A stretch of DNA of 64,000 bases from Pedococcus aerophilus (GTDB lineage Bacteria > Actinomycetota > Actinomycetes > Actinomycetales > Dermatophilaceae): the NCBI RefSeq assembly GCF_039532215.1, contig NZ_BAAARN010000001.1:683036-747035 (forward strand), written 5' to 3'. Made by a program: the position numbers and the translations under genes. The notes beneath the pieces were generated by a model. It was not told where the DNA came from and did not search any database. It saw only the letters and a list, made by a program, of their open reading frames with translations. Shown here piece by piece: positions 56,106-64,000 of this stretch. Each line of letters starts with the position of its first letter. The stretch's first letter is position 1.

Positions 56106-57698
56106 GTGATCGTCCTCGAGGGTGTGTGCCTGGCGTATGGCGCGCAGTCGGCGCTGCGGGACGTCACGGTCCGCGTCCCCGAGGGTGAGCTCGTGCTCGT
56201 CGTCGGCCCGACCGGGTCGGGCAAGACCACGCTGCTGCGGGCCCTCGCCGACTCCGGGCACGCCCGGTCGGTCGTCTCTGCGGGACGGCTCGACATCGAC
56301 GGGACCGACCCGCGCACCGCTGAGCCGGCGACGCTGTCGGCCCTCGTCGGGTGGGTGGCGCAGGACCCGGCCACCGGGTTCGGCGCGCCGACGGTCGAGG
56401 CCGAGGTGGCCCGCCACGTGCGGGCGCACGACCACGACCTGCACGGCGGGCAGCGTCGTGTCGAGGAGACCCTCGACCTGCTCGGGCTGGCCCTGCTCCG
56501 GGACCGCCCGCTCACCGACCTCTCCGGCGGCGAGCAGCAACGCGTGGCCATCGCTGCGGCGCTCGTCACCGGCCCTCGTGTGCTGGTCCTGGACGAGCCG
56601 ACCTCGGCCCTGGACCCGGTCGCCGCCGAGGAGGTCCTGGCCACGCTGCACCGGCTCGTCCACGACGTCGGCGTCACGGTCCTGGTCTCCGAGCACCGGC
56701 TCGAACGCGTCGTCCACCACGCCGACTCCGTCCTGCTGGTCGGCGACGGGGTGGTGAGCGCGCTGCTCGGGACCGCGGAGGCGATGGCGCACTCGCAGGT
56801 CCACCCGCCGCTCGTCGACCTCGGTCGGGCCCTGGGCTGGGACCCGCTGCCCCTGTCCGTGCGCGACGCCCGCCGAGCGGCGCGTGGCCTGCAGGACACC
56901 CTCGACGGCCCGGCGACGACTGCGGCGAGAACGACGACGGAGCCTGCCGACCGCGGCGCCCCGGTGGTCCGCACCCGCGGGCTGGGCGTCGTCCGGGGAG
57001 ACACCGTCGCCCTCCGGGACGTCGGTCTCGCCCTGGCTCCCGGGGAGGTCGTCGCCCTCATGGGACGCAACGGGGCCGGCAAGTCCACCCTGCTGCACGC
57101 CCTGGCCGGTGACCTGCCACCGACCGCGGGGCGGGTCCACCGGGACGGCAGCACCGTGGTTGCCCTGTCGACCCAGGACCCGGGCGCGACGCTGGGTGCC
57201 GGACCCGACAGCTCGGTGGCCGAGGTCCTGCGCACCGCGGACCGGGCGCACGACCTCGACCCCGGGACCGCCGCGGTGGTCTTCGAGCGGCTGGCGCCCG
57301 GCGTGGACGCGGGCCGTGCGGTCGGTGCGCTCTCCCAGGGCCAGCGGATGGCCCTCGCCCTGGCGACCGTCCTCGCCCGGCGAGCGCCGCTCACCCTGCT
57401 CGACGAGCCCACCCGAGGGCTCGACTACGGGGCCAAGGCGCGCCTCGTCACCGTCCTTCGCGAGCTGGCACGGGACGGCGGCGCGGTCCTCGTCGCGACC
57501 CACGACGTCGAGCTCGCTGCCGAGGTCGCCGGTCGGGTGGTCGTGCTCGCCGAGGGCGAGGTCGTCGCCGACGGACCAGCGGTGACGGTGCTGCTCGACT
57601 CCCCCGCCTTCGCCCCACAGGTCGCCAAGGTGGTGCGCCCGGCGCCGTACCTGACCGTTGCCGCCCTCGTCGCCGGCCTGCCCGGGCGAGAGCGCTAG
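56106..57698 (+). CDS. ECF-type ABC transporter, fused double ATPase
   Basis: A 530-aa protein with two nucleotide-binding domains. NBD1: GPTGSGKTTLL (Walker A, about 34-44), LSGGEQQRVAIA, LVLDEPTSALDP. NBD2: GRNGAGKSTLL (about 318-328), LSQGQRMALALA, TLLDEPTRGLDYG. Both have signature and Walker B with Glu, so both should hydrolyse ATP; Q of the second signature replaces G. Fused duplicates of this kind energise energy-coupling-factor vitamin or metal importers with a membrane EcfT and a substrate S protein. Neither partner is in the window, so it is an orphan here or part of a distant system. Confidence 0.9.
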   Translation: MIVLEGVCLAYGAQSALRDVTVRVPEGELVLVVGPTGSGKTTLLRALADSGHARSVVSAGRLDIDGTDPRTAEPATLSALVGWVAQDPATGFGAPTVEAEVARHVRAHDHDLHGGQRRVEETLDLLGLALLRDRPLTDLSGGEQQRVAIAAALVTGPRVLVLDEPTSALDPVAAEEVLATLHRLVHDVGVTVLVSEHRLERVVHHADSVLLVGDGVVSALLGTAEAMAHSQVHPPLVDLGRALGWDPLPLSVRDARRAARGLQDTLDGPATTAARTTTEPADRGAPVVRTRGLGVVRGDTVALRDVGLALAPGEVVALMGRNGAGKSTLLHALAGDLPPTAGRVHRDGSTVVALSTQDPGATLGAGPDSSVAEVLRTADRAHDLDPGTAAVVFERLAPGVDAGRAVGALSQGQRMALALATVLARRAPLTLLDEPTRGLDYGAKARLVTVLRELARDGGAVLVATHDVELAAEVAGRVVVLAEGEVVADGPAVTVLLDSPAFAPQVAKVVRPAPYLTVAALVAGLPGRER

Positions 57699-57726
57699 CC
57701 GCCGTCGAGCGGCCCTGGGCCGAGCA

Positions 57727-58587
57727 TCACCCGCCGCTGGGGGGACCCGCCTCGACCCGGCGGCGCACCTCGGCCAGGCCCTCCGGCCCGGGTTGCACGC
57801 TCCACCAGCTCTCCACCCACCACGTCGCCCCGGCCTGCTCCCAGTCGGCGGGGGTGCCGTCGAGCTGGACGAACTCCCGCGTGCTGTCGGCCTCGACCAC
57901 GCGGTCGTAGCCCTCCCACGGCAACCCGGCGTCCTCGCGCATCCCGCGCACGATGCGCAGGACCTCGGCGAACGACTCTAGGTCGTAGGAAGGAGCACCC
58001 TTCTTGGCGTGCTCGTCGACGACCGTGGGCAGCAGGCCGTCCCACCGTGCCGCCCGCTGCAGCGAACGCTGCCTGTCGGCCCCCACGACGTGGGCGCCGA
58101 CGACCCACACAGGTGGGTGCGGCTGGTGCACGGGCGGCTTCGGCAGCATGAACTCGGTGGGCTTCGCGGAGTAGTGCCGGCCCTCGTGGCTGAACGGCTG
58201 GCCGTGGAAGAGGCCGGCGTAGACCGCGAGGCACTCGTCGAGCTTCTTCGCCCGCTCACCGCGCCCCTCGTCGGCCTCGAACGCCGTCCACCCCTCGTGC
58301 AGCGCCCCCAGCCCCACCGACATGATCGTCCGCCCACCGCTCAGGCGGTCCACGGTGCCGACGCGCGAGGCGAGGTCCCACGGTCGGTGCCGGGACGCCG
58401 GGGTCAGCAGGGTCCCGAGGCGGATGCGTGAGGTGACCATGGCGGCAGCCCCCAGCGTGACCCACGCCTCGGTGCCCCAGAGGGTCTCCCACGTGAAGAC
58501 CCCGTCCCACCCGTGCTGCTCCCCCAGCACGGCGAGCTCGGTGAACTCGAGGGCGTCGGCGAAGGGGACCACGAACCCGAACTTCAT
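57727..58587 (-). CDS. LLM-class flavin-dependent oxidoreductase
   Basis: A 286-aa luciferase-like TIM-barrel: MKFGFVVPFADALEFTELAVLGEQHGWDGVFTWET, SRIRLGTLLTPASRHRPWDLA and GGRTIMSVGLGALHEGWTAFE are typical of F420- or FMN-dependent actinobacterial enzymes. The substrate is unknown. TAGCGT (58594-58599, minus) ends 6 nt before ATG 58587, indicating a leaderless transcript. Convergent with the ABC ATPase gene, 28 bp apart, with no clear terminator. Confidence 0.92.
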   Translation of the reverse strand: MKFGFVVPFADALEFTELAVLGEQHGWDGVFTWETLWGTEAWVTLGAAAMVTSRIRLGTLLTPASRHRPWDLASRVGTVDRLSGGRTIMSVGLGALHEGWTAFEADEGRGERAKKLDECLAVYAGLFHGQPFSHEGRHYSAKPTEFMLPKPPVHQPHPPVWVVGAHVVGADRQRSLQRAARWDGLLPTVVDEHAKKGAPSYDLESFAEVLRIVRGMREDAGLPWEGYDRVVEADSTREFVQLDGTPADWEQAGATWWVESWWSVQPGPEGLAEVRRRVEAGPPSGG

Positions 58588-58640
58588 GCCGGCACGCTAC
58601 CCGCGGCCACCGACACCGTCACCGTCCGAGCGAGGATGAC

Positions 58641-59099
58641 TCAGGCGCGACGCACCAGCGGCTCGAGGACCACGTCGGTCGTCAGCGAGTTGGCGATGTA
58701 GCACTGGTCGTGCGCCTCGTGCAGGAGCCGCACGACGTCCTCGTCCGACACGGTGCCCGTCACCGTGACCACCGGGCGGAGCACGATCCGCGTGATCCTC
58801 ACCGGGGTCACGTCCTGCGGCATCTCGCCCGTCACGTCGTCCGCGTAGGCCACCACGTCGACCTCTGCCCGCGCCGCTACCGCGAGGAACGACAGCAGCT
58901 GGCAGGACGACGCGGCGAGGACGAGCAGCTGCTCGGGGTTCGGCAGGTCGGCGTCGCCGCGGAAGTGCGGGTCCGCCGACAGGTCGAGGCCGTCCGTCGC
59001 CGGCGGCAGGAACGCCGAGTGCGCCCGCGGGTAGTCGCGGTAGCCGACACCGGTGGACCCGTCCCACCGGACCTGCGCGCGGTACTCGTGCGGCGCCAT
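58641..59099 (-). CDS. OsmC/Ohr-family peroxide-resistance protein
   Basis: A 152-aa dimeric thiol peroxidase-like protein with the two active Cys: LAASSCQLLSFLAVA (peroxidatic) and HDQCYIANSL (resolving). The arrangement with ADLPNPEQLLVLAASSC matches OsmC-like, rather than Ohr, members. It protects against organic hydroperoxides. Its ATG lies inside a GTATGGCGC copy (59093-59101 on the other strand), i.e. the recurring 9-mer contains the start codon. GGGGAG is a good Shine-Dalgarno. 28 bp after gcvT on the same strand. Confidence 0.93.
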   Translation of the reverse strand: MAPHEYRAQVRWDGSTGVGYRDYPRAHSAFLPPATDGLDLSADPHFRGDADLPNPEQLLVLAASSCQLLSFLAVAARAEVDVVAYADDVTGEMPQDVTPVRITRIVLRPVVTVTGTVSDEDVVRLLHEAHDQCYIANSLTTDVVLEPLVRRA

Positions 59100-59127
59100 A
59101 CCTGCTCCCCTCGCCGCCGTCTCCAGA

Positions 59128-60234
59128 TCAGCCCTCGCGGACGTCCACGGTGACGAACGGGGGCTTGACGACGGTGGCGGTGACCTCGCGGCCGCGGACG
59201 TCGATGACGACCTCGGCGCCCTCGGCGACGGACGGAGCGAGCAGCGCGAGCGCGATGCCGTTCTTCAGGGTCGGGCTGAACGTCCCCGAGGTCACCTCGC
59301 CGACGACCGCACCGTCCGCCTTCACGGCGCACCCCGCACGGGGTATGCCGCGGCCGGTGGCAAGCAGGCCCCACGCCACCCGCTCGGGGCCTGCGGCCTT
59401 CTCGGCGACGAGGGCGTCCTTGCCCCAGAAGGCGTCCTTCTTCCAGCCGACCGCCCAGCCGACGCGGGCCTGGACCGGCGTGATCTCGGTGGACAGCTCG
59501 TGGCCGTGCAGCGCGTAGCCCATCTCGGTGCGCAGGGTGTCGCGGGCGCCGAGCCCGCAGGGCAGGCCGTCGTAGGGGGCTGCTGCCTCGGTCAGGGCGT
59601 CCCAGAGCTGGGCGGCGACGTCCCACGCGGGGACGAGCTCGTAGCCGCGCTCGCCGGTGTAGCCGGTGCGGCACACGATGACGGGCAGCCCGTTCCAGTC
59701 GGTCTCGACGAACGACATGTACTCGTGCCCGGTGGGCAGGCCGAGGGCGTCGAGCACCTCGTCGGACTTCGTCCCCTGGACGGCGATGACGCCGTAGGAC
59801 TCGTGCAGGTCCTCGACGACGATGCCCTCGGGCGCGGCGGCGGCGAGGCGACGGACCACCTCGGCGGTGTTGGCGGCGTTGGGGATGAGGAAGACGTCCT
59901 CGTCGGAGCGCAGGTAGGCGATGAGGTCGTCGACGACACCACCGTTCTCGTCGCAGCACAGGGTGTACTGCGCCTTGCCCTCGTGGATCCGGCCGAGGTC
60001 GTTGGCGAGGCAGGAGTTCACGAACTCACGCGCCCCCGGTCCCGACACCCGTGCCTTGCCCAGGTGCGAGACGTCGAAGATCCCGACGGACGAACGGACG
60101 GCCGTGTGCTCGCGGACGACTCCGCCACCGGGGTACTCGATCGGCATCTCCCAGCCACCGAAGTCGGCCATCTTGGCGCCCAGCGCCACGTGCCGGTCGT
60201 GCAGGGGGGAGGTCTTCAGGGCTGCGTCGCTCAT
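59128..60234 (-). CDS. gcvT: Glycine cleavage system aminomethyltransferase (T protein)
   Basis: A 368-aa enzyme transferring the methylamine carbon from the lipoylated H protein to tetrahydrofolate. It starts [29 protein letters not shown] and has [12 protein letters not shown]-type and [11 protein letters not shown] motifs, and the catalytic-site Asp region, all conserved. gcvH and gcvP are not nearby. TAGCGT ends 7 nt before ATG 60234, giving a leaderless start with no room for a glycine riboswitch. It sits beside OsmC and the leucyl aminopeptidase gene, as in M. tuberculosis Rv2211c-Rv2213. Confidence 0.96.
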   Translation of the reverse strand: MSDAALKTSPLHDRHVALGAKMADFGGWEMPIEYPGGGVVREHTAVRSSVGIFDVSHLGKARVSGPGAREFVNSCLANDLGRIHEGKAQYTLCCDENGGVVDDLIAYLRSDEDVFLIPNAANTAEVVRRLAAAAPEGIVVEDLHESYGVIAVQGTKSDEVLDALGLPTGHEYMSFVETDWNGLPVIVCRTGYTGERGYELVPAWDVAAQLWDALTEAAAPYDGLPCGLGARDTLRTEMGYALHGHELSTEITPVQARVGWAVGWKKDAFWGKDALVAEKAAGPERVAWGLLATGRGIPRAGCAVKADGAVVGEVTSGTFSPTLKNGIALALLAPSVAEGAEVVIDVRGREVTATVVKPPFVTVDVREG

Positions 60235-60337
60235 GGGCCGAACGCTACCGCCCCGTCCGGCGGGCCCCCACCGGCACGGATATCCTCGGCGAGCAGGGCC
60301 AAACCCACCCCACGCACACCACGCAAAGGATGCGAAC

Positions 60338-61876
60338 GTGACCACCGTCAGCGTTTCCGACCGATCCGCCCACGACCTCAAGGCCGACGTCGTCGTGCTC
60401 GGCACGGTCGACGACTCGGGCTCCGCGGCCCTCGCCGCGGGCCACGGGCTCCCCCGCGACGCCGCCGCCCACGTGGCCGCGCAGCTCGCGGCCCTGCACG
60501 CGACCGGCAAGCCCGAGGAGGTCCTGACCCTCGCCGCCGTCCCGTCGGTCGCCGCCGCGCGGGTCGTCCTCACGGGCCTGGGTTCCGCGACCTCCCGCAC
60601 CACGTCCTTCGACGCCGAGGTCCTGCGCCGCGCTGCCGGTGCTGCCGTGCGCTCGCTGAAGAAGGCCCCCAAGGTCGTCCTGGCCCTGCCCACCTCCGGT
60701 GTCGAGTCCGTGGCCGCCGTGGCCGAGGGTGCCGCACTCGGCGCCTACCGCTACTCCAAGACCCAGGGCACCGACAAGAGCACGAGCTCGGCCGCCAAGG
60801 GCACCAAGGCGGCCGCGAAGGACGCGGGCGTCACGGCCATCACGGTGGTGACCGCCGACGCGCGCCTCAAGGCCGTCAAGGCCGCTGCCACCCGCGCCGC
60901 CGTCCTCGCCGACGCCAAGGCCTACGCCCGCGACCTGGTCAACACCCCGCCCAACGTGCTCTTCCCCCAGTCGTTCGCCGACTCGGTCAAGGCGCGCAAC
61001 ACCGCCGCCAAGGCCAAGGTGACCATCAAGGTCCTGGACGAGAAGGCGCTCGAGAAGGGCGGCTTCGGCGGCATCGTCGGCGTCGGGCAGGGCTCGGTCA
61101 ACCCGCCGCGCATCGTCACCCTCACCTGGGCCCCGGCGAAGGCGACCCACTCGGTGGCCCTCGTCGGCAAGGGCATCACCTTCGACTCGGGCGGCCTGTG
61201 CATCAAGCCCCCGGCCTCGATGCTCACGATGAAGTCCGACATGGCCGGCGCCGCCGCGGTCGCCGCGACGGTCTTCGCCGCCGCCCGGCTCGGCCTGCCC
61301 GTCAAGGTCACCGGCTACCTCTGCCTCGCCGAGAACATGCCGAGCGGCTCCGCGCAGCGCCCGGGCGACGTCGTGTCGATGCGCAACGGCACCACGGTCG
61401 AGATCCTCGACACCGACGCAGAGGGCCGCATGGTCCTCGGCGACGGCCTCGTCCTCGCGGGCGAGTCCAACCCCGACGCCATCGTCGACATCGCCACCCT
61501 CACCGGCGCGCAGATGGTCGCCCTCGGTGGCCGTGTCGCCGGGATCATGGCCAACGACGACGCCTTCCGCGACCGAGTCCGCGCGGCAGCCGACGGCTCC
61601 GGCGAGGCCGCCTGGCCCATGCCGCTCCCGAAGGACCTCCGCGCGCAGCTCGAGTCGGCCGTGGCCGACCTGTCCCACAAGGGTGAGCGCTGGGGCGGGA
61701 TGCTCACCGCCGGGCTGTTCCTCAGCGAGTTCGTCGACGAGTCGACCCCGTGGGCGCACGTCGACATCGCGGGCCCGTCCTTCAACGAGGGCTCGGCCTA
61801 CGGCTACACGCCCAAGGGCGCGACCGGCTACGGCGTCGGCACCCTGCTCTCGCTCGTGGAGGGCTACGCCGGCTGA
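60338..61876 (+). CDS. pepA: Leucyl aminopeptidase (M17)
   Basis: A 512-aa hexameric metallo-aminopeptidase: [15 protein letters not shown] (metal Lys/Asp), [27 protein letters not shown], and [14 protein letters not shown] (the NTDAEGR signature with D for N), so two-metal active site is intact. The N-terminal domain (about 1-180) is Ala/Lys-rich as in actinobacterial PepB. It trims N-terminal residues of peptides. GTG 60338 has AAAGGA 7 nt upstream. A strong hairpin follows 40 bp after the stop. Confidence 0.95.
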   Translation: MTTVSVSDRSAHDLKADVVVLGTVDDSGSAALAAGHGLPRDAAAHVAAQLAALHATGKPEEVLTLAAVPSVAAARVVLTGLGSATSRTTSFDAEVLRRAAGAAVRSLKKAPKVVLALPTSGVESVAAVAEGAALGAYRYSKTQGTDKSTSSAAKGTKAAAKDAGVTAITVVTADARLKAVKAAATRAAVLADAKAYARDLVNTPPNVLFPQSFADSVKARNTAAKAKVTIKVLDEKALEKGGFGGIVGVGQGSVNPPRIVTLTWAPAKATHSVALVGKGITFDSGGLCIKPPASMLTMKSDMAGAAAVAATVFAAARLGLPVKVTGYLCLAENMPSGSAQRPGDVVSMRNGTTVEILDTDAEGRMVLGDGLVLAGESNPDAIVDIATLTGAQMVALGGRVAGIMANDDAFRDRVRAAADGSGEAAWPMPLPKDLRAQLESAVADLSHKGERWGGMLTAGLFLSEFVDESTPWAHVDIAGPSFNEGSAYGYTPKGATGYGVGTLLSLVEGYAG

Positions 61877-61915
61877 CGGCCACGCGCCATACGCGGCACC
61901 GCCGCTGCTCCACGC

Positions 61916-61950
61916 CAGAGGGGCCCGTCCGGATCGGACGGGCCCCTCTG
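61916..61950. terminator. 16-bp perfect hairpin after the aminopeptidase gene
   Basis: CAGAGGGGCCCGTCCG (61916-61931) pairs perfectly with 61935-61950 around the loop GAT. TGTGGATATATC follows, an unusually AT-rich tail. It can terminate the aminopeptidase transcript and the converging DUF5302 one. Confidence 0.9.
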
Positions 61951-61981
61951 TGGATATATCTGCACGCTCGCGCGCTGGTCG

Positions 61982-62188
61982 TCAGCCGCCGCTCTTGCGA
62001 CGGAACATCTGCTGCGTCGCGCTCGTCGCCGCACCCTGCGCGTGGTCGACCTTGCCGTGCTCGCTGTCGTCGGAGACGTCACGCCCGGCGTGGGACTGCT
62101 TCTTGTCGAGCGCTTCGCGGAACTTGCGCTTCATCTCCTCGCTGGGTCCCGTGCTCCCCTGGGACTTCGCACCGTCGGACTTGGCCAT
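61982..62188 (-). CDS. DUF5302 domain small protein
   Basis: A 68-aa hydrophilic protein: MAKSDGAKSQGSTGPSEEMKRKFREALDKKQ followed by a His/Gly-rich middle and the C-terminal QMFRRKSGG. The EEMKRKFREALDKK helix and the FRRKSGG end define the actinobacterial DUF5302 family, likely disordered and of unknown function. AGGAGGG lies 5 nt before ATG 62188, which fixes the start over a longer frame. Confidence 0.85.
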   Translation of the reverse strand: MAKSDGAKSQGSTGPSEEMKRKFREALDKKQSHAGRDVSDDSEHGKVDHAQGAATSATQQMFRRKSGG

Positions 62189-62331
62189 CGTGCCCTCCTG
62201 CTGCTCGTGCGGCGCGGGCCGCGTGCGGACCCGCCGTGGGTCAACCTTCGCATCCCGGCTCGGCAGGGCACCACCGCATATCCCGTCCGGCACCGTTCAC
62301 CACGCCCGATCACGCTGCGGCGTATGGCGCT

Positions 62332-62667
62332 TCAGCCCTTCTTGCGCTGCCGGGAGTTCCACTCGCGCATGCGTCCGGGGTACCCCGTCTGGAGGACGTC
62401 GTAGACCGGGACACCGAGGCTGCCTGCCAGCTCGAAGGCCGCCTGTCGCGACCCGGCCGCGCGACGCGTCCACTCACCGTCGTGGGCGATGAGGATGACC
62501 GTCGTGGCGGTGACGTTGGTGGGTGGCTCGACGTAGGCCTCGACCCCGCGCCGGCTCTCGGCGAACTCGGCGAGGTGCTTGCGCACCGCCTGCTGGTCCA
62601 CCGCCATGTTGGGCCCGTCGGAGGGACCACGTCCGGAGCCCTTGCGTCCCCGCTTCCACCACGCCAT
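62332..62667 (-). CDS. Conserved small protein, basic N-terminus
   Basis: A 111-aa protein: a basic WWKRGRKGSGRG start, a helix (DQQAVRKHLAEFAESRRG), strands with VEAYVEPPTNVTATTVILIAHDGEWTRRAAG and VPVYDVLQTGYPGRMREWNSRQRKKG. It resembles small actinobacterial proteins with a Rossmann-like core, but I cannot name a function. TATCGT (62674-62679, minus) ends 6 nt before ATG 62667. One recurring 9-mer copy (62322-62330) lies just after its stop. A 178-bp region upstream precedes lpdA. Confidence 0.78.
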   Translation of the reverse strand: MAWWKRGRKGSGRGPSDGPNMAVDQQAVRKHLAEFAESRRGVEAYVEPPTNVTATTVILIAHDGEWTRRAAGSRQAAFELAGSLGVPVYDVLQTGYPGRMREWNSRQRKKG

Positions 62668-62845
62668 GCGACAACGATACGGGGACAGGGCTGCCCGCCG
62701 TCGGCCATTGCGCCCGCGTGGACCTGCTTGCACCCCGGGCCTCAAACAGTGACAAGATGCACTGTGTCGATTCCGGGGTGGTCACGACCTGACTGCCTCA
62801 CGGACGACTGAGACCGTCCAGTGCCCACCACGCAAGGGAGCGAGC

Positions 62846-64000
62846 ATGTCGGCTGACGCCGAGACCACCTTCGATGTCGTCGTCCTGGGTGGAGGAAGTG
62901 GCGGCTACGCCTGCGCGTTCCGTGCCGCAGAGCTCGGGCTCAGCGTCGCGCTCGTCGAGAAGAACAAGCTCGGTGGCACCTGCCTGCACGTCGGGTGCAT
63001 CCCGACCAAGGCCCTCCTGCACGCCGCCGAGGTCGCCGACACCGCCCGCGAGGGTGCGCAGTTCGGCGTGAAGACGACCTTCGAGTCGGTCGACATGTCC
63101 GGCGTCAACGCCTACAAGGACGGTGTGATCGCCCGTCTCTACAAGGGGCTCCAGGGTCTGGCCAAGGCCCACAAGATCGAGCTCGTCGAGGGTGCGGGAC
63201 GCCTCGTCGACCGCTCCACCGTCGAGGTCGACGGACGCCGGGTCACCGGCCGCAACGTCGTCCTCGCCACCGGTTCCTACGCGAAGTCGCTGCCCGGCCT
63301 GGAGATCGGTGGTCGCATCATGACCAGCGAGCAGGCGCTGGCGCTCGACTTCGTCCCCCCGCGCGTCGTCGTCCTCGGTGGCGGTGTCATCGGGGTCGAG
63401 TTCGCCTCGGTGTTCCGTTCCTTCGGGTCCGAGGTGACCATCGTCGAGGCGCTCCCCCGGCTCGTGGCCGCGGAGGACGAGGCGGTCTCCAAGACGCTCG
63501 AGCGCTCGTTCCGCAAGCGCAAGATCGCGTTCAGGACGGGCGTGAAGTTCGCCGGTGCCACCCAGTCCGGTGACACCGTGACGGTGTCCCTCGAGGACGG
63601 CGGCACCATCGAGGCCGACCTGCTGCTCGTCGCCGTCGGCCGCGGTCCGGTCACCGAGGGCCTCGGGTATGCCGAGGCAGGCGTCACCCTGGACCGTGGA
63701 TTCGTCACGACCGACGAGCGACTGCGCACCGGAGTCGAGGGTGTCTACGCCGTCGGCGACATCGTGCCCGGGCTCCAGCTCGCCCACCGCGGGTTCGCCC
63801 AGGGCATCTTCGTCGCCGAGGAGATTGCCGGGCTCGCGCCCGCCGTGATCGACGAGATGGGCATCCCGCGCGTCACCTACTGCGACCCCGAGATCGCGTC
63901 GGTCGGTCTCACCGAGAAGCAGGCCACCGAGAAGTACGGCGAGGTCGAGACCTATGAGTACAACCTCGGGGGCAACGGCAAGTCCCAGATCCTCCAGACT
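62846..64000 (+). CDS. lpdA: Dihydrolipoyl dehydrogenase (E3), N-terminal 385 residues
   Basis: The gene runs off the window after residue 385 of a protein usually about 460 aa long. FDVVVLGGGSGGYACAFRAAELG (FAD site), GGTCLHVGCIPTKALLH (redox disulfide CxxxxC), ATGSYAKSLPG, VVLGGGVIGVEFASVFRSFGSEVTIVEA (NAD site) and GVYAVGDIVPGLQLAHRG are diagnostic. The enzyme reoxidises lipoyl groups of pyruvate/2-oxoglutarate dehydrogenase and the glycine cleavage H protein. AAGGGAG lies 6 nt before ATG 62846. The recalled M. tuberculosis neighbour is dlaT (Rv2215), so a dehydrogenase complex gene may follow beyond the window. Confidence 0.96.
   Translation, partial: MSADAETTFDVVVLGGGSGGYACAFRAAELGLSVALVEKNKLGGTCLHVGCIPTKALLHAAEVADTAREGAQFGVKTTFESVDMSGVNAYKDGVIARLYKGLQGLAKAHKIELVEGAGRLVDRSTVEVDGRRVTGRNVVLATGSYAKSLPGLEIGGRIMTSEQALALDFVPPRVVVLGGGVIGVEFASVFRSFGSEVTIVEALPRLVAAEDEAVSKTLERSFRKRKIAFRTGVKFAGATQSGDTVTVSLEDGGTIEADLLLVAVGRGPVTEGLGYAEAGVTLDRGFVTTDERLRTGVEGVYAVGDIVPGLQLAHRGFAQGIFVAEEIAGLAPAVIDEMGIPRVTYCDPEIASVGLTEKQATEKYGEVETYEYNLGGNGKSQILQT

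Noticed and set aside
60235-60337. A glycine riboswitch before gcvT
   Set aside because: gcvT appears leaderless (TAGCGT 7 nt before ATG), and the gap to the divergent aminopeptidase gene is only 103 bp with no paired glycine-aptamer structure.
1-64000. CRISPR array, insertion sequence, prophage or tRNA/rRNA genes
   Set aside because: I looked for regularly spaced long repeats, transposase or integrase motifs, and T-loop (GGTTCGAATCC-type) signatures and found none; the 11-bp array at 27.5 kb has no spacers and is not CRISPR.

Overview
This window is about 70 % GC and carries only chromosomal-type genes. High GC, GTG/TTG starts, ATGA/GTGA stop-start couplings, mycothiol-type enzymes, a bcc-aa3 respiratory supercomplex with a diheme QcrC, and DUF3043/DUF5302/CtaF genes point to an actinobacterium, most likely a Micrococcales member such as Intrasporangiaceae (inference). 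I see no rRNA, tRNA, CRISPR array, insertion sequence or prophage. The gene order resembles, from memory, the Mycobacterium tuberculosis stretch Rv2178c (aroG) to about Rv2215: aroG, acyltransferase, ArsA ATPase, SRPBCC, fadD15, the DEDD/UvrC-like nuclease, trpD, ctaE-qcrCAB, ctaF/ctaC, an adenosine-kinase-like gene, erpA, glycerate kinase, gcvT, leucyl aminopeptidase, then 2-oxoacid dehydrogenase functions. The window is therefore a conserved backbone with lineage-specific insertions.

Layout. 1-4.4 kb (minus): threonine aldolase (cut by the edge), aroG, a NarL/MacRS-type two-component pair, a PlsC-like acyltransferase. 4.5-7.4 kb (plus): an esterase, a membrane protein, two exported proteins. 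7.4-12.7 kb (minus): a tightly coupled series of two SRPBCC proteins, an ArsA ATPase, a zinc-ribbon protein, two ROK glucokinases and an EEP-family nuclease/phosphatase. 12.8-16.1 kb (plus): fadD and a multispanning GT-C-like protein. 16.1-19.1 kb (minus): snapalysin, Nudix, a metallopeptidase-like lipoprotein. 19.3-25.8 kb: DEDD/GIY-YIG nuclease, a GH9 protein without signal peptide, a stand-alone Lrp ligand domain, a giant membrane protein.

25.8-37.4 kb is the respiratory core: trpD and an atypical receiver protein (minus), ctaE-qcrC-qcrA-qcrB (plus), a small metallopeptidase, an L,D-transpeptidase (minus) and ctaC-ctaD-ctaF (minus). Together these genes encode the menaquinol:O2 oxidoreductase supercomplex. 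37.5-39.7 kb holds a cysteine desulfurase-like protein that has lost the PLP lysine, coupled to a TusA-like protein, then aat. 39.7-46.9 kb: PfkB kinase, flavodoxin, PadR-HAAS pair, ErpA, glycerate kinase, a secreted PHB-depolymerase-type esterase, a mycothiol-dependent isomerase. 46.9-64 kb: nadA, ScyD-like secreted protein, DEAD-box helicase, an enoyl-reductase/GST pair, M20 dipeptidase, DUF3043, a double ABC ATPase, LLM oxidoreductase, OsmC, gcvT, leucyl aminopeptidase, small proteins, and lpdA running off the right edge.

The most interesting signals are not genes. (1) A 9-mer, GTATGSCGC, recurs about 31 times on both strands and accounts for roughly half of all TAT/ATA triplets I could find. 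(2) An 11-copy, 11-bp degenerate tandem array (TGTCGRGGCGC) fills the intergenic space before ctaE. (3) About twenty genes have a TANNNT-type -10 box ending 6-8 nt before the start codon, implying leaderless transcripts. (4) Three GGACTAGT palindromes spaced 22-23 bp follow nadA. (5) A nested palindrome sits in an AT-rich island before a secreted crystallin-like protein. Among proteins, the lysine-less cysteine desulfurase with its TusA partner is the best candidate for unusual biochemistry.
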